Source: Hemileia vastatrix
Lineage: Eukaryota; Basidiomycota; Pucciniomycetes; Pucciniales; Zaghouaniaceae
Direction of reading: 5' to 3'
Length of the DNA stretch: 64,000 nucleotides
Assembly (NCBI GenBank): GCA_030280995.1
Contig: JASXTE010000013.1
Location: forward strand, 11,315,001 to 11,379,000
In this document: one piece after another, positions 8,731 to 20,126 of the stretch
Layout of the letters: each line of letters starts with the position of its first letter
Numbering within the stretch: position 1 is the stretch's first letter
The notes under the pieces: generated by a model
Told to the model about the DNA's origin: nothing
Seen by the model: the letters and a program-made list of their open reading frames with translations, nothing else
Databases searched by the model: none
Made by a program: the position numbers and the translations under genes

Positions 8731-9109
8731 ACACTTTGGATAGGCAATTCACATCAATTTTTAGCATGCAATAAGTATCCACCATGCAAATTCAAATGCA
8801 TATGCATCTATATCAAACACGCAACATATATTCAAGTTTAATATTTGAATATTAAGGTATGCTAAGTAATGTTGTTCAACCTTTTGCCAAACCTGAGATT
8901 AACTGATGTTCAATGTGGTTCTTAAGCTCTGCTCAAGGAGGGATTGTTCTGGATTCAATCTGTGACAGTTTATTTTTTCAATGTTTTTTCATCAGATTTA
9001 AAAACATCTTTCTGACAGTTTCAGGATGGTTTCTTAACAGTTTCCTGACAAATTCATAATAGTTTCAAAAAGAGGGAACTGCTAGCTGTTCACCCCCAGA
9101 TTTCCCGCG
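8731..9109. other. Unassigned stretch next to the truncated end of element C
   Basis: No gene seen. It has a few (C)TGACAGTTTC-like words (near 8960, 8995 and 9035). Similarity to family 2 stops at about 9110. Confidence 0.35.
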
Positions 9110-9493
9110 GTGAGAATAACTTGATGATGATTTCTCATACAGTCCAGTGCCAATCTGTTCTCTGACAACTTTGATATAAGCTTCTTTTAATGCAGCAAAG
9201 ATTGGGATTGGTTTTTGCTGCCACGGTTCATGACATACTACAGGAATCTTGTAAGGCTCCCCATATGAATGCTTCAACACATCCCTATCCTTTTCTACAA
9301 AAGCAATGGCCTTCTCTAGCTTGACCATCACATCCAACAACAACTTCTTCTCTTCTCCGGACAACCAACCATCAGGTCCATAATTAACAACACCTAATTT
9401 ATCAAAAGTGATTCTTGACATTTCAGAAAATTCAGGCAGATTCTTCACCAAGGGACATTCATAAGGATCTCTTGATAACCTTGGTCTTCTCAA
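9065..9493 (-). pseudogene. pol: RT N-terminal fragment, element C
   Basis: The translation contains LSRDPYECPLVKNLPEF, DGWLSGEEKKLLLDV, AIAFVEKDRDVLKHSYGEPY and IPVVCHEPWQQKPIPI, aligning closely with 53640-53990 in D. This is the segment just before the RT palm. The protein leaves homology at about 9110 (SSSSYSHRG), where D continues with VFCVKKQNGKFRVVHDLRAL. No catalytic residues remain. Confidence 0.8.
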
Positions 9494-9738
9494 AGGTGGA
9501 TTTAATTCAGCAGGTAGCGGTTCATTAATTGGTCAGATTTTATTTGCTACCTTCTTATATTTTGCTGCCTCCACATCTACATAAACTTGAGGTGAAATAT
9601 TTTTTTTGTATTGCCATTGAAAATTTAATCAAAGGATTTCACTTCATTGTCAGAATCAGAATAGGCAGAAAAATATTTTATTTCATTTTTAAATTTAACC
9701 CTTTTTTCTTTTCCCTCCTCTAGTTTATCAAAAATTTC

Positions 9739-10314
9739 TCAAACACCTTTAATCCCCTTATCCATCATAAAATCACCAGTAAAAAAAGTTGGAAGTTTAT
9801 CCTCTTGCTGGAGGACCGGAATCAAATTATCACAAAAATAAATTTTTTGTGTTTTAATTATACTAAGATTTTTTATAGGATTTTGATGAAATAATTGCAG
9901 TTTACCCTCTTGCTGGAGGTCCTGAATCAAATTATCACAAATATTATTTCTTTGTGTTTTAATTATACTAAGATTTTTTATAAAATTTTGTTGAAATAAT
10001 TGCAGTTTACCCTCTTTCTGGAGGTCCAGAATCAAATTATCACAAAAATTTTTTTTTTGTGTTTTAATTATACTAAGATTTTCTATAGAATTTTGTTGAA
10101 TTAATTGCAGTTTACCCTCTTGCTGGAGGTCAGAAAATAAACCGTTCCAATTTTTATTCAACATAATATTTCCCATCTTCCCTCTTGATCCATTCTTGAA
10201 TGTGATCAAAAAACTTGACAGAGAAGTGAAACAAACCGAAAATTTGAAGACATAATAACAATTTAATGTATTATTAACAGAAAAAAATTTAGAATCCACT
10301 TGAATTATCTCCAA
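9739..10314 (-). pseudogene. Protease-RT connector with tandem peptide repeats, element C
   Basis: A 191-codon frame between the protease and RT of C. It has 3.3 tandem copies of a 35-residue unit containing LQQEGKLQLFQQN, KNLSIIKTQ and CDNLI. D has shorter related units here (LGLQHEVKLQKIMKKED, LGLQLEDKLHNF), so the region is a variable-length spacer of pol. No enzymatic motif is present. It may be a flexible spacer removed by the protease. Confidence 0.55.
9810..10130 (-). repeat. 105-bp tandem repeat, about 3.3 copies
   Basis: The word GGAGG(A/T)C recurs at 9810, 9915, 10020 and 10125, an exact 105-bp period that preserves the reading frame (35 codons). Confidence 0.85.
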
Positions 10315-10325
10315 GTTAGCTGACC

Positions 10326-10400
10326 TATTTCAATCCGGGATCTCATCCTGGGGAGAGATTTCAACATTAGAATGATCAGCCCCTGCTACCCCAAAAAATG
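10326..10400 (-). promoter_or_regulatory. Putative -1 frameshift site and stem, element C
   Basis: The protease frame ends CAT TTT TTG GGG TAG (10400 down to 10386), giving a slippery T TTT TTG. Reading from -1 gives ADHSNVEISPQDEIPD, homologous to pol of D in its -1 frame. A downstream stem (10366-10357 with 10335-10326) pairs at 8 of 10 positions and differs from D by compensating changes. Confidence 0.5.
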
Positions 10401-10401
10401 A

Positions 10402-10990
10402 GGATCACCAAAATTACCCTCTAAACATAATTCACCAGAAGCCATCCGTTAAATACAACGCTTCTTGGTGCATACACAAATTTGACACATAGTGGTCACC
10501 CCAGGCCTAGTTTCCCAGCCTTCATCTCCTGGGGGTGCTAGACACATATGAAGCCTTCTCATATTGCCCCCTGTGATCTCCAAACTAATGCCCATACCAG
10601 CTTGATAACCAATGCGGGCCTCAAAATCCATCAAAAAAGGACCACCAAGAACAGTTTTAACTGCCCCTCCAGCCACATAAAAGTGAACCTTACCAATAGA
10701 TCCACCAATACCACTTTAACATGCTCAGCTGTACCCATCAGCTCTGTTGCATGCCCTCCAATACCTCTGAGGTTTCCCCCAGTACCAGTTTTAATTTGCA
10801 AGCCTATAATCGTTGCTTGCTCTAAAAAAACAAATTAATTTGAGACCCTGAATTGAACAAGACCTTAACCTCTCTACCATTGAGAGTAACCATCAAATAA
10901 CCTAAAGGTGCAGAAAAATGAGTTTCCACCTCCTCCCCAAACTTCTCCACATTTTCACATATATATTCCACCTCTCCTGTGGACACTCAT
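10402..10990 (-). pseudogene. pro: Aspartic protease remnant, element C
   Basis: The minus strand contains FNSGSQINL near 10860-10835, where D has VDSGSQINL. The catalytic aspartate codon GAT has become AAT (Asn), so the enzyme would be inactive. The distal part keeps VLGGPFLMDFEARIGYQ, the ILG-like protease segment, then MCLAPPGDEGWETRPG as in D. Several stops and a frameshift lie between. An in-frame TAA near 10449 precedes the final MASGE segment. Confidence 0.75.
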
Positions 10991-11010
10991 CTCCTTGTCA
11001 GATGCTTCTT

Positions 11011-12251
11011 CTACTTTTCTGTAAAGGCTGGACTAATTTTAAATAATTTGCCTAAGGATAAAGGAATTTGAAGTTGATTCAATCTTCCTAAAACCGTTTC
11101 CATTGCATTCTCTTTTCCGGTAACAATGGGCCTCTCATATTGAGCCCTAGATTTTGTTACCTTGGCTCTGGGCACCTCTTGGGAACCCACATTGCCATCT
11201 TCACCCCCCATAATAACATCATTACTTTTAATAATCCTAGCTCCATCACCAGCTACTTTCACTAATCCAGATCCATCACTGGTCCTCCTTACCCCTTCCA
11301 TAGGAGTAGGACCACTAAAACTTGGTCTGGGGAGAGATGCCAAAGGTACATCTTCCTAAGAATCCAAATCTTCATCCACAGGCATAGGCTCACCATTTAA
11401 ATCCAACTTTCCAAAACTAGGAGGCCCCATATCAGCCATCCCCTTCTGCATATTATAAATTTTTTCCTTAGAGTAAGTTTTCTTTTCCAACTTTTTAATT
11501 TCTGCCTTGCCCGGTTTAGCCCTTAATTGGCTCTGTATGCTACTCTTAGCTTTAGTAGCAGCTGCTCTTCTAGCAGCATTGACATTGTATTCACCCGCCA
11601 TACAACTTTCCTCTGCCCTAACTACAGAGAATAACTCCAAACCACCAAATGAAGTTGAGAATGTGGCCTTATTGACCTCTTTACCTTTTACTTTATCTAC
11701 ATTTTCCACATCTTTACCATCATCAACTTTACCACCTTTATCCTTTTCTTCATCGTCACCAGGTAACTCTTCAAACCTGGCCCTTTTCCCCAAATACATA
11801 TTCCTCCTTACCAAATTGGAGGGAGCTTGACCTTCACTGGGCTTTATGAAAGATCCATCAGGGATTTATAAACCTTTCCATCAAATTTTACTCTACCAGA
11901 ATCCAAGTCCCTATTCAACAAATAACATTGTCCAAACTTGTGTGCCCTCCTATTACAATAAGAGCACACCCTGGACTTGCCATATCCACCTCTAAAACCA
12001 TTCCCACCATTACCATTACCATTACCATTAAATCCACAATTCCTCCTCTCTTAACCTCTAGATTGGTAAGAAGAAGAGGTTGAAGTCAAAGCCACAGGTG
12101 CTCTATTGGCATTTTGAGTCTCTTGAAAAAATATCTTTAATTGTTTAGTTAAATCGGCCAAGTGATCAACCATCTTGTTGTCTACATTTCCCTCATTTTT
12201 AGCAACTGGCTGTCCCATCTGAGCCTTTTTGGCTTCTTGAGCTTGAATCAT
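11011..12251 (-). pseudogene. gag: Gag C-terminal half with zinc knuckle, element C
   Basis: Fragments in several frames: a Lys/Gln-rich linker (12251-12051), a Gly/Asn/Arg-rich stretch ending GGYGKSRV, and a CCHC knuckle CSYCNRRAHKFGQC near 11970-11930 (canonical C-x2-C-x4-H-x4-C). A long linker (11814-11356) has KMQKGMADMGPPSF-like sequence shared with D, followed by 11343-11011, which is similar to the region just before the protease in D. Frameshifts separate the parts. The knuckle and Gly-rich segment are expected to bind genomic RNA. Confidence 0.75.
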
Positions 12252-12341
12252 GATATTGTTATTTTAAGCCAATACTTCACTAACCTTGCTAACATATTGA
12301 GTAAAAGATTATTGATATTTGTCCAGTGCCATGAGTTTTAA

Positions 12342-12926
12342 TTAGCCTTGAATAGTCTCCTTGATGATCTCCAAAGCTGGCAGTTTCTGTTCACCATTAG
12401 GCAGATTCTTCATCAATTTTTTCCTAGACAGTTCTTTTAACACATCCATCCAAATATCCCTGCTAAAAGAAGACCAGAATAGATCCTTGGCCTGATTTTC
12501 ATGGCCCAATTCCTCCACCGAAATCAGATATTCCACCACTTCATCAAACTGTCCACATAACTTTTTGAAGTCCACCATATTAGAAACACCACCTTTAGCT
12601 TTCCAATCACTGATAATCTTATTGAGATACACCATAGTATACCTGACACCCCATCTGTCAACCATCTCTTTCGACAAACTTATCCAATCAAACCTTTTAT
12701 AACCCTCCATAGCAATTACCTCCTTTTCAAACTCTCTGTCAACAATAAAAAACCTGATCTTCTTTACCATATCCAGGTTAGTAGCTCTATCCACCAAAGC
12801 AAAAGCCTAATATCTGCTCAAAAGCCATTTAACTTCTTCCACATTATCCTTGGGCCCATCCCAAGAAAAAATCCTAACTGATGGTGTCATAGGAAGAGAC
12901 ACACCAGATCCAGTAGCAGAAGACAT
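12342..12926 (-). pseudogene. gag: Gag capsid region, element C
   Basis: The likely start is the ATG at 12926 (MSSATGSGVSLPM), which aligns with MASGSSIPVVTV of D at 50292. One in-frame TAG follows near 12810. The rest (12797-12342) is open: MVKKIRFFIVDREFEKEVIA, WGVRYTMVYLNKIISDW and VLKELSRKKLMKNLPNGEQK match D residue by residue. The helical, zinc-free composition fits a capsid domain. Confidence 0.8.
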
Positions 12927-13081
12927 CCTAATAGATTAGATTAAAGATAAAGCATTCCAATAAGTGAGCCTCTTTCAGGCTAAGATAAATAAATTGATAA
13001 GAGTTTCAGAAAGCAAGCATCTTTCAGGCTAAAAATCCAAGTATCAAGTAAGTTCTTTTAAAAGCTAGAGAAATTGAAATA

Positions 13082-13098
13082 CCTCACTTTGGGCGCCA
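13082..13098 (-). other. Primer-binding site, element C
   Basis: TGGCGCCCAAAGTGAGG on the minus strand follows the LTR end and matches TGGCGCCCAACGTGGGG in D at 17-base scale. TGG is complementary to the tRNA CCA end. Confidence 0.7.
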
Positions 13099-13102
13099 AA
13101 TA

Positions 13103-14158
13103 TATAGGTAAACTCTTACAGTCGCCTTGCTGTAAGCAGAATTCAAAGGAGTTGGATAATCAGAGAAAACCCTGTCCTTCTAAGTGAATTTGTGAGTTTT
13201 TTAGATCAATAAGCTTAAAAGTCTACTTGATAACAATAAAAAATGAAACCCTGTCTAATTAACGCTTGTTAGGATGATTGAGCGGTTCTTCTGTGCAAAA
13301 CAACTGAAATGCAACAATAAAGTTACACCAGATACAATATTTAAAAGAAAGTAGTTTTAATGTTTTTAGATTTTAATAATTTTTGAGAACTGATACTATA
13401 AATGAGTCCCTGGAGTTGAGACCTCTCTAATGATACCCTAAACGTCAAAGTTTAAGAGTTGTTGAGTAAAATATTTAAGTTTTTTTTAAATTGTTATATT
13501 ATAAGGGTATTATAATTAATTAATTATTTTGTTGACAAAAGAAAAATATTAATAATGGTTGTTATCATTCTCTATCTAGATTCTTATTTTTTGGTTAATT
13601 TTGAGTCTACAGCCTTATATGCATATTAACCAGTCACGTGTCCTTTTTCCCTCTGGAGCGCTGCCAGAGCTCATCAGGAGCTCGTTCAGACCTCCAGACT
13701 CAATTTAGGGCCTTAAATCTATAATAAAAAATCTATAAAAATTACACATGATAGAGCTACTTCTCCTTAACATTTCTAAACTTTTTTTCATAGTCTGCGC
13801 AGCTCTATTCACCCTGTAAACATCATAAAAGTTAAGTAATTTTGAAAAACGTAAATAATTTAATAAATCTTTAAAAATCAATTACAAATATATAAAAAAT
13901 ATTAAAAATTCAGGGAAATTTCCCAAAGGTTCTTGAGCCTCTTGAATTTTATTAAAATGAATTTTGTGGCCATAAAAAAATCCTATGACCCGTGAAATTA
14001 ATAAATCTGACCAAACATTCATATCTTGACTTTTTCAACTTCATTTTTGTTTATTAATAAAATATTTTAAATTAATCCGGCTTCTCCAATCATGGTCCTA
14101 TTCCCAATAAATATTCTAAATAGACTTTTAGAGCTGTATTAAGATTTGGAATGCCACA
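13103..14158 (-). repeat. 5' LTR of element C (about 1.06 kb)
   Basis: It begins TGTGGCATTCC at 14158 and runs to just before the primer-binding site. It aligns along its length with 19032-20126, sharing GATAGAGCTACTTCT and the terminal AAGGACAGGG...CCAACTCC region also seen in D and E. Confidence 0.7.
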
Positions 14159-14433
14159 CCTGAAGCCAGGGCTGATGGTGTCTTGTGGATGGCATCCTCT
14201 CCTTCATTTTCTTCACTGGAGTCTTCAAAATCTTTGGAAATATCATTTACAGATTGAATTGGATGTTTGAGCTCCCTTAACGCAAGCAGTTTGAGAGAGT
14301 GAGTGCAAGAAACAGGATGTAGTGAAGTTGGCCTATCCCTAGCGTAAGCTCTAGTATCAGCGCCCATGGGAGGAGGAGTGCATTGAAAAGGAGCCATATT
14401 TAGATTTAGAACCTGAAAGTTGTAGTAGTACAA
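14158..14433 (-). pseudogene. Unidentified ORF cut by the LTR of C
   Basis: Minus-strand frame; the likely ATG at 14398 gives MAPFQCTPPPMGADTRAYAR. An acidic stretch (KDFEDSSEENEGED) follows and the frame enters the LTR of C at 14158. It does not resemble Gag or Pol of any element here and is less AT-biased than its surroundings. It could be the N-terminus of a host protein or of another element. Low confidence that it is a gene. Confidence 0.35.
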
Positions 14434-16229
14434 AGATTGAGAACTAAAGATAATTAAACTATACTGTTACTGGACAACCTACGCACAAAGTTGAGGGTGA
14501 TCCTAAAGTAAGTGAGATAAGAAGGGAGATAAAATTTAGGACTTTAAAGCACAGAGGACTACCTTGAGGAAGTGATTCAATGATAATTAAAGTAACTAAT
14601 ACTGATTCAAGATAATCTTAAAGAAATAATTAATGTATAGGGTAAGAACTCTAATTATTGTGGTAAATCTCACAAAGGATTGCAACTTAATAATCAAAGG
14701 AAAGATTTAATTATTTTAGGATTTAATAAAATTAATTATTAATAAAGAAAAATAAAAATATATCAATGGCCTAATATTATTTTTACTACTATCACAAATA
14801 TATATTATAATTTAATTACAGGAAAATTTGAACCAAAATAACCCTCCTTTAAAAATCACATTCCTTCTTGCACTGACCCATTAATCACCCAGCCATCATA
14901 TACCCACAGACCCATTTAATACACTGGAGCTCTCATCAATAATCTAACCTTATATCCCTTCTTCCCTGTTCCTACTCCACAGACCTCCTAATTTACCCTC
15001 AGATCCACGATTACCCCCTGTTTGAATATTGCCTCTATCTTAGCTTCAGTTTGGGTGTATATTACTTATGGCTGAAAAGTCTAAATTTCTTTACTTTTAG
15101 TATCCCTTAAAGTTTAAATAGTGTGGCTAATTCTAGAATACAATTGAAGGTAATTGTCTCAAGGTTGCTTTTTGCTTACTGCTAGGAGTCAGGGCTTGAA
15201 TAGTGGGGTAATTGAGGTACTTTTGATTCAAGTTTCAGGTGGCCTGTGACACTGCCCGTATAAAAGTGTGCACAGAGAGTCTATCTTTTCTTGAACTTTT
15301 GAAGACTCCTTAGTTGCACTTCAGTAAAAATCATTCTTTGAAACCTAACTGTTGCATTTTAGGGAATTGAAACTTTTGGTTTGCTCCTGAGTTTTCTGCT
15401 GCGTCCTTGAGAGATGTTTTCCAAATTGTTCTCCTGCATTCTCAGAAAAAAATTTAAACAACTGCTATCATCATATTGAAATGATTGTTCAACTAATGAA
15501 TGAAATCAGATCTACATCAATCCCTTATTTACCCTCCAATCCCAATAACTTCATCATTCCCAAAAAAAGGAAAGTATTCCCCACAAGTTTTATGGTATTC
15601 TGAATACTAATTATCTTACCTCATTTCCATCTGGTCATTAATTTTACTTAATCACTTTTACAAAGTTAATTTTCAAACTATTCTCCCTCTAATTACAATA
15701 ATCATAAAAATTCATGAAATTCATAAAAAATCTTGAGTAAAGCACATAGCGCTTTGCGATGCCCTTGCCTCTTATCTTCTGTAAATATTTTCCAGAGAGC
15801 ACTTGCCTATAATTCCTATACTATCTTTAAATGACTTTCAACCCATAAATTAACTATTATTTTCTGAGACTATTCATTAATCCTTATTCCTGAGTTGGGT
15901 GCTCCATTTGTCAATCTTCTTCAGCTAAAGTTACTACCTTCTGCTAAGTCTACAGTAGGCTTCTGGTCCACCAAGAAAGCTGTTCTCCTATCTAGTTCCC
16001 CTGCTTCTTCATGTATCCTTAAACAACATTAATTCTTAAATCCATAAAATCTACTTTGCACGCTAATTCCAACTGCTTATTCAGTCATAGTTTCTTTTCC
16101 ATTTCTAGCACCCTATCTGTCATGGCTGTGTCATAGCCTCCTATGAGTCCGAAAAAAACATAACATACTTATGATAGTGTATACTCTTTCCAGAGTAAAC
16201 ATAATTTATGTTTTTAGTTTATCCTCTTC
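14434..16229. other. Unassigned region, with possible promoter
   Basis: It lies between the LTR of C and the integrase end of C2. The minus strand just beyond the integrase may be 3' non-coding sequence of C2. The only clear signal is a plus-strand TATA near 15259. No long coding frame was recognised. Confidence 0.4.
15259..15265 (+). promoter_or_regulatory. Possible TATA box
   Basis: TATAAAA in CCCGTATAAAAGTGTGCACAG, followed by CT-rich sequence that resembles the start-site region of LTR promoters. It is on the opposite strand to the surrounding elements. No downstream ORF supports it. Confidence 0.3.
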
Positions 16230-19000
16230 CCAGAGGTAATTCTGGAAGCTTCTCCTCATATCAGAGGTAATCCTTGTATTACTGGTACCCCTATTGGTTA
16301 TAATAATTTGATCTAATTGACTGCCACATTTTACTTCCATTCAGTAACATCCAATTCCTTCAGTAAATAAGACCCTCCAGTTATTTGTTTCCTTATCCTA
16401 TAAAGACCATTCTATCTGTCTGAAAACATTTTTACCCATTGAGTCTGAAGACTTCCATTGTATACTAACACTAAATCCCCTGGTTACAATGGTTGCCTTA
16501 ATTTATGCACTAAGTGCTCATCCAAATATTTAACTGATTTGTTATAGATCTTCATCATTCTTTCATATTCATTTTCCACAAACTCATCTCTTCTTTCTAA
16601 TTGGGCTACTCTTGCTAAAATTAAATTTTCAGTAGAGTGTACTTGATCTCAATCACATTCTAGAAAAGACTCAGCTTCTAGATTAATACTTAAATCCACA
16701 CTCTGACCAATCATGAGTTCATAAGTTAAAAATCCTGTTGTGCTTTTCCCTGAAGTACTATCTGGAAATAAAACTAACAGTAAATAACTTTTCCATTTTA
16801 ACCCATTAGTTGCACATAACTTAACTAGTGCATCTTTGATCACTTGATTCCCTCTCTCAATTATTCCTTCCTCCTCTTGATAATATGGTTTTGCAACTCA
16901 AATTTTGGTGCCAATTATTTTTACTAAATCTTAAAAGTCTCCCACAAATTCAGCACCACAATCCACTGTTACCATCTACATTACCCGATATTAAAACACC
17001 CGTTTCTTTTTTGAAAACTGAGCTACCTTACTTGCCTTAAAATTAACTATGGGAGCCGCTTCAACCTATCCTGATAAATATTCTCTGGCTACAACCAGAT
17101 ACTTAAATTTCCCTTCTTAAATATGGAATGCATCTTAGAGCATCCTACCAAAAATATTTTCATTTTCTTTGGCCCTTCCTTTCTCTTTTGGCTTTCTTCA
17201 ACTCCTGAACTAACACTCTGGACAAGATAGAAACCCAATCCTTGACCTCTGTTGTCATATTAGGCCACCAGAATTGTTCTTTGACTCTCCAAAAAGTCTC
17301 ATCTTGTCAGTATAGTCTAGTATATAAGTATGATATAATAGTGTTTATTTATGGTCCTACTACTTATTGATAAATGATTTAGTGATTAAACCTCAGAGGA
17401 AGACTAATAAAATAGTTATACTCAATAAAACTCACAATACTTGGATTTAAATATGTGCTAGTGGTGGAAAATAGATGTATAAAATATAGTTATAGCTTAT
17501 ATAAAGATAATATCAATTTATAATGGCTTTATAATATATTTCTGAATGCTAATAATTGTATAGTAGTGTTTGTTTGAATTTTAGTAATTGAATGATGATA
17601 AACAACCGTCAAAATCCCTCTTTACTTATACCCAAATCCACTGGAGTGCACAGACCTTCAATCCAGATGATGTCACTGCTATCCCCGGAAATTACAGCAC
17701 TATGAGGGCCCATCACCTCCCCATGGCGTCCACTTCAAGCAGTTTCAACACCCAGACCTCCAGTAAGGACCCTCCATCACAATTAATGATAACACAGATC
17801 TATACCACAAATAGAAAATCCAGATAAAAGCGGATACCATAAAGAAACAGGTAAAATAAACAATCAAAAAGAGATTTAATGAAACCAAAAGCATATAAAG
17901 AAAAAAAATAAAATTTCCAAGCCCCCAATAACATCCCCAAGCATCCATATTAACCCAGAAATGTCCTTCCAACCCATAAATCTGTGAATAACCATCCAAG
18001 GAAGTAAATTAAGTTGTCCAAACTGGGTGTATGTGCCTGATATAGGTGTCTATGCTTCTGTAGGCGTTGTGAGTCCACTGATTTTGTCCATATTACCTAA
18101 AATAAGCAGAAAAACAAAGGATATAGGCTATTAAGGGGCTAAAACCCACTTATATACCTAAATATACATAATATACTGCATATTTCACTGAATATGAGAT
18201 TTATGTATACATATAAGCTTATGTATGTCAATAATTACTTCATATCACTTAAGATAAGTATATTATGACTCCATTAACACCTTAATAAGTATTATTAAGC
18301 TATGGATAAGCTATTTAAACTACTATAAGTTGTATAATAGAATAATGATTATATATATATATATAATAATATAATATATATTATTATTTTAACCTTATTT
18401 TTAAGATATAAGCTTAATTTACTTAAGGTTATCTTGTTTTAAGCATAAGAAATACTCAGTCCTAGGGATATCTAGGCTGACACATCTTGTCCCCTATGCT
18501 CCAAACTTCCATGTAATTCTCTAAGAATATTCTGTTTCCTTTCTCTGTCCATTACAACAAGTTGTGGAATAAAAGACTTTTGTCTCCATATCCGCCCATC
18601 TTTAATATAATATTTTTTGACACATTTCTCTAGTTTTTTCCAAGTTTCTTCATTACTCTCTTCTGGTCAACTGTTTACCCCCAAATACATTCTTAACCAC
18701 TCTGCTTCTTCAATGGGATCTTCAATTAAATCAAGTCATCTAATGGCATATAACTTTCCTGACTTGATATTGAGATATCATCCTTTTCATATCCCGTAGA
18801 ATCACTTATCCATGAATTTCTTTTTACTAAACTAGGTTCCACATCTAGCACTGCTATTCTTCCTTTTGAGTATTCTCCTAAATATTTTCCTCATAAACTT
18901 TAGCCTTAATTCTGTGCCTTCACAATTACTTGATAATACTTAATCATTACAATAATTTAGTTAAGCCTCTTCACAGACACTCCATAATTATAGTTTAATA
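16230..19000 (-). pseudogene. int: Integrase region of element C2, split by a solo LTR
   Basis: Reading down from 18950: linker sequence EETWKKLEKCVKKYYIKDG, QLVVMDRERKQNILRELHGS, then LEHRGQDETFWRVKEQFWW, interrupted between HRGQD and ETF by the LTR at 17305-18482. Catalytic-core remnants follow (VIKDALVKLCATNGLKWKSY, TTGFLTYELMIGQSVDL at 16843-16649). The C-terminal part EYERMMKIYNKSVKY and GSLQTQWVKMFSDR near 16560-16400 matches D. Stops are frequent. Gag, protease, RT and RNase H are missing. Confidence 0.75.
17305..18482 (-). mobile_element. Solo LTR, family 1 (1178 bp), with CATCT target duplication
   Basis: On the minus strand it starts TGTCAGCCTAGATATCCC and has AGGACTGAGTA, like the LTR of F (57397), and it ends ATACTGACA. 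Direct CATCT repeats flank it (17300-17304, 18483-18487). Removing LTR plus one repeat rejoins the C2 integrase as HRGQDETFWRV, aligned with HRGFGETYRRV of D. A solo LTR is the usual product of recombination between the two LTRs of a full element. Confidence 0.85.
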
Positions 19001-19031
19001 TTTTCATGGACACTCACTGATGATAGATTGC

Positions 19032-20126
19032 TTTTTTAGCAAGACTCTTAAAGTCACATTGCTATAAGCAGGATACAAGGGAGTTGGATAAACCTAGGAA
19101 ACCCCTGTCCCTTTCAGTAAATTTATAGTTTAAAATTAACTAAGCTAATAATTCTACTTGATAAAGAAAGACAAGTTGAATAATTGTAAATAACAGTCTT
19201 TAGATTTAGAATCATTGTTCTTTCAGCTTTGATGAAGAAAATATAATAGTAAAGTTGTACCAGAAAAGTTATTTAAATGATTGAAAATATATTTTATTAT
19301 GAAGTTTTTATTTATATGAAAATTTTTTTTAATAAAGTTGCTGAAGATGATACCTTTACAATGAAACTCTATAATTATATGTAAATGTGTTGTGGAATAA
19401 TATTTATAAAGTGTTATATAGAAGTATTATTCTATAAGGGTATTACTAATTAAAAATTTTGTTATGAAAAATTGTTTTTAATGATAAGATATGATTTTTT
19501 GATGTCTGAATTCTAAGATATAATGTTTAATCTAACTTTGAGTCTACATATTTATATGAATAGTTAGTTCATGTGTCCCATTTTCCCCACCTGATGCATC
19601 CTGGAGCTTGTCCTGAGTATCCCAGAGGTTGTAGGGAGCTTTTATAGACTTCAGGACTCAATTAGAACTTTAAAAACTAAATAAAAATCTAGAAATATTG
19701 AAAATGATAGAGCTACTTCTACTCTAAATTACCAACAAATTTTTGTTGTCTGTGCATCCCTATTTATTTAATTAAAAAACATCAAAGTTAAGTAAATTAT
19801 AAAAAATCAAAATTAATTGAGAATATTTTTTAAAATTATTAAAAATACTACAAAATAGTTAAAAATTCTCTAAAAATTTCAAAAGGTTTTTGATACTCCT
19901 GAATTTCATTTCCAGGAATTCTTAAGCCTATACTTTTAATTCTTGACTGTTAAATATTTGTTAAATGTTGACATGTAAAATAAACCCCTTTTCTTAATAA
20001 TAAAACCATTAATTCTTTTAAATAAAAAGTATATAAATTTAGATTGGCCTTTCCAATATTTTTAATTACCATCCAATATCCTCCATAAATAAAATTTAGC
20101 TCTGTTCTAAACTTCTGGCTGCCACA
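19032..20126 (-). repeat. LTR of element C2 (about 1.1 kb)
   Basis: It begins TGTGGCAGCC at 20126 on the minus strand and aligns with the LTR of C, including AACTC-CTTG, GACAGGGG and ATAGAGCTACTTCT. The end, about 19032, is where similarity stops. The expected primer-binding site is absent and pol sequence follows, so the internal 5' part was deleted. Confidence 0.65.

Larger units (their letters stand above)
9110..14158 (-). mobile_element. Element C: truncated family-2 Ty3/Gypsy copy
   Basis: Reading the minus strand from 14158: LTR, primer-binding site (13098-13082), Gag with zinc knuckle, protease, connector with 105-bp repeats, and the start of RT. Homology to D ends near 9110 in RT, just after a conserved SSSSYS; the rest of RT, RNase H, integrase and the 3' LTR are lost. 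Numerous stops and frameshifts show it is dead. Its LTR interrupts the ORF at 14158-14433. Confidence 0.85.

Noticed and set aside
8368..8841. 157-codon ORF rich in Tyr, Ile, Met and His, membrane-like
   Set aside because: It follows the ATGCATAT satellite; the translation is periodic because the DNA is, with no start context or conserved domain.
9810..10130. CRISPR-like array
   Set aside because: Units are contiguous 105-bp coding repeats without unique spacers, in eukaryotic retroelement DNA.
9739..10314. Genuine bacterial-like or host repeat protein
   Set aside because: Its position between protease and RT and related shorter repeats in D show it is a polyprotein spacer.
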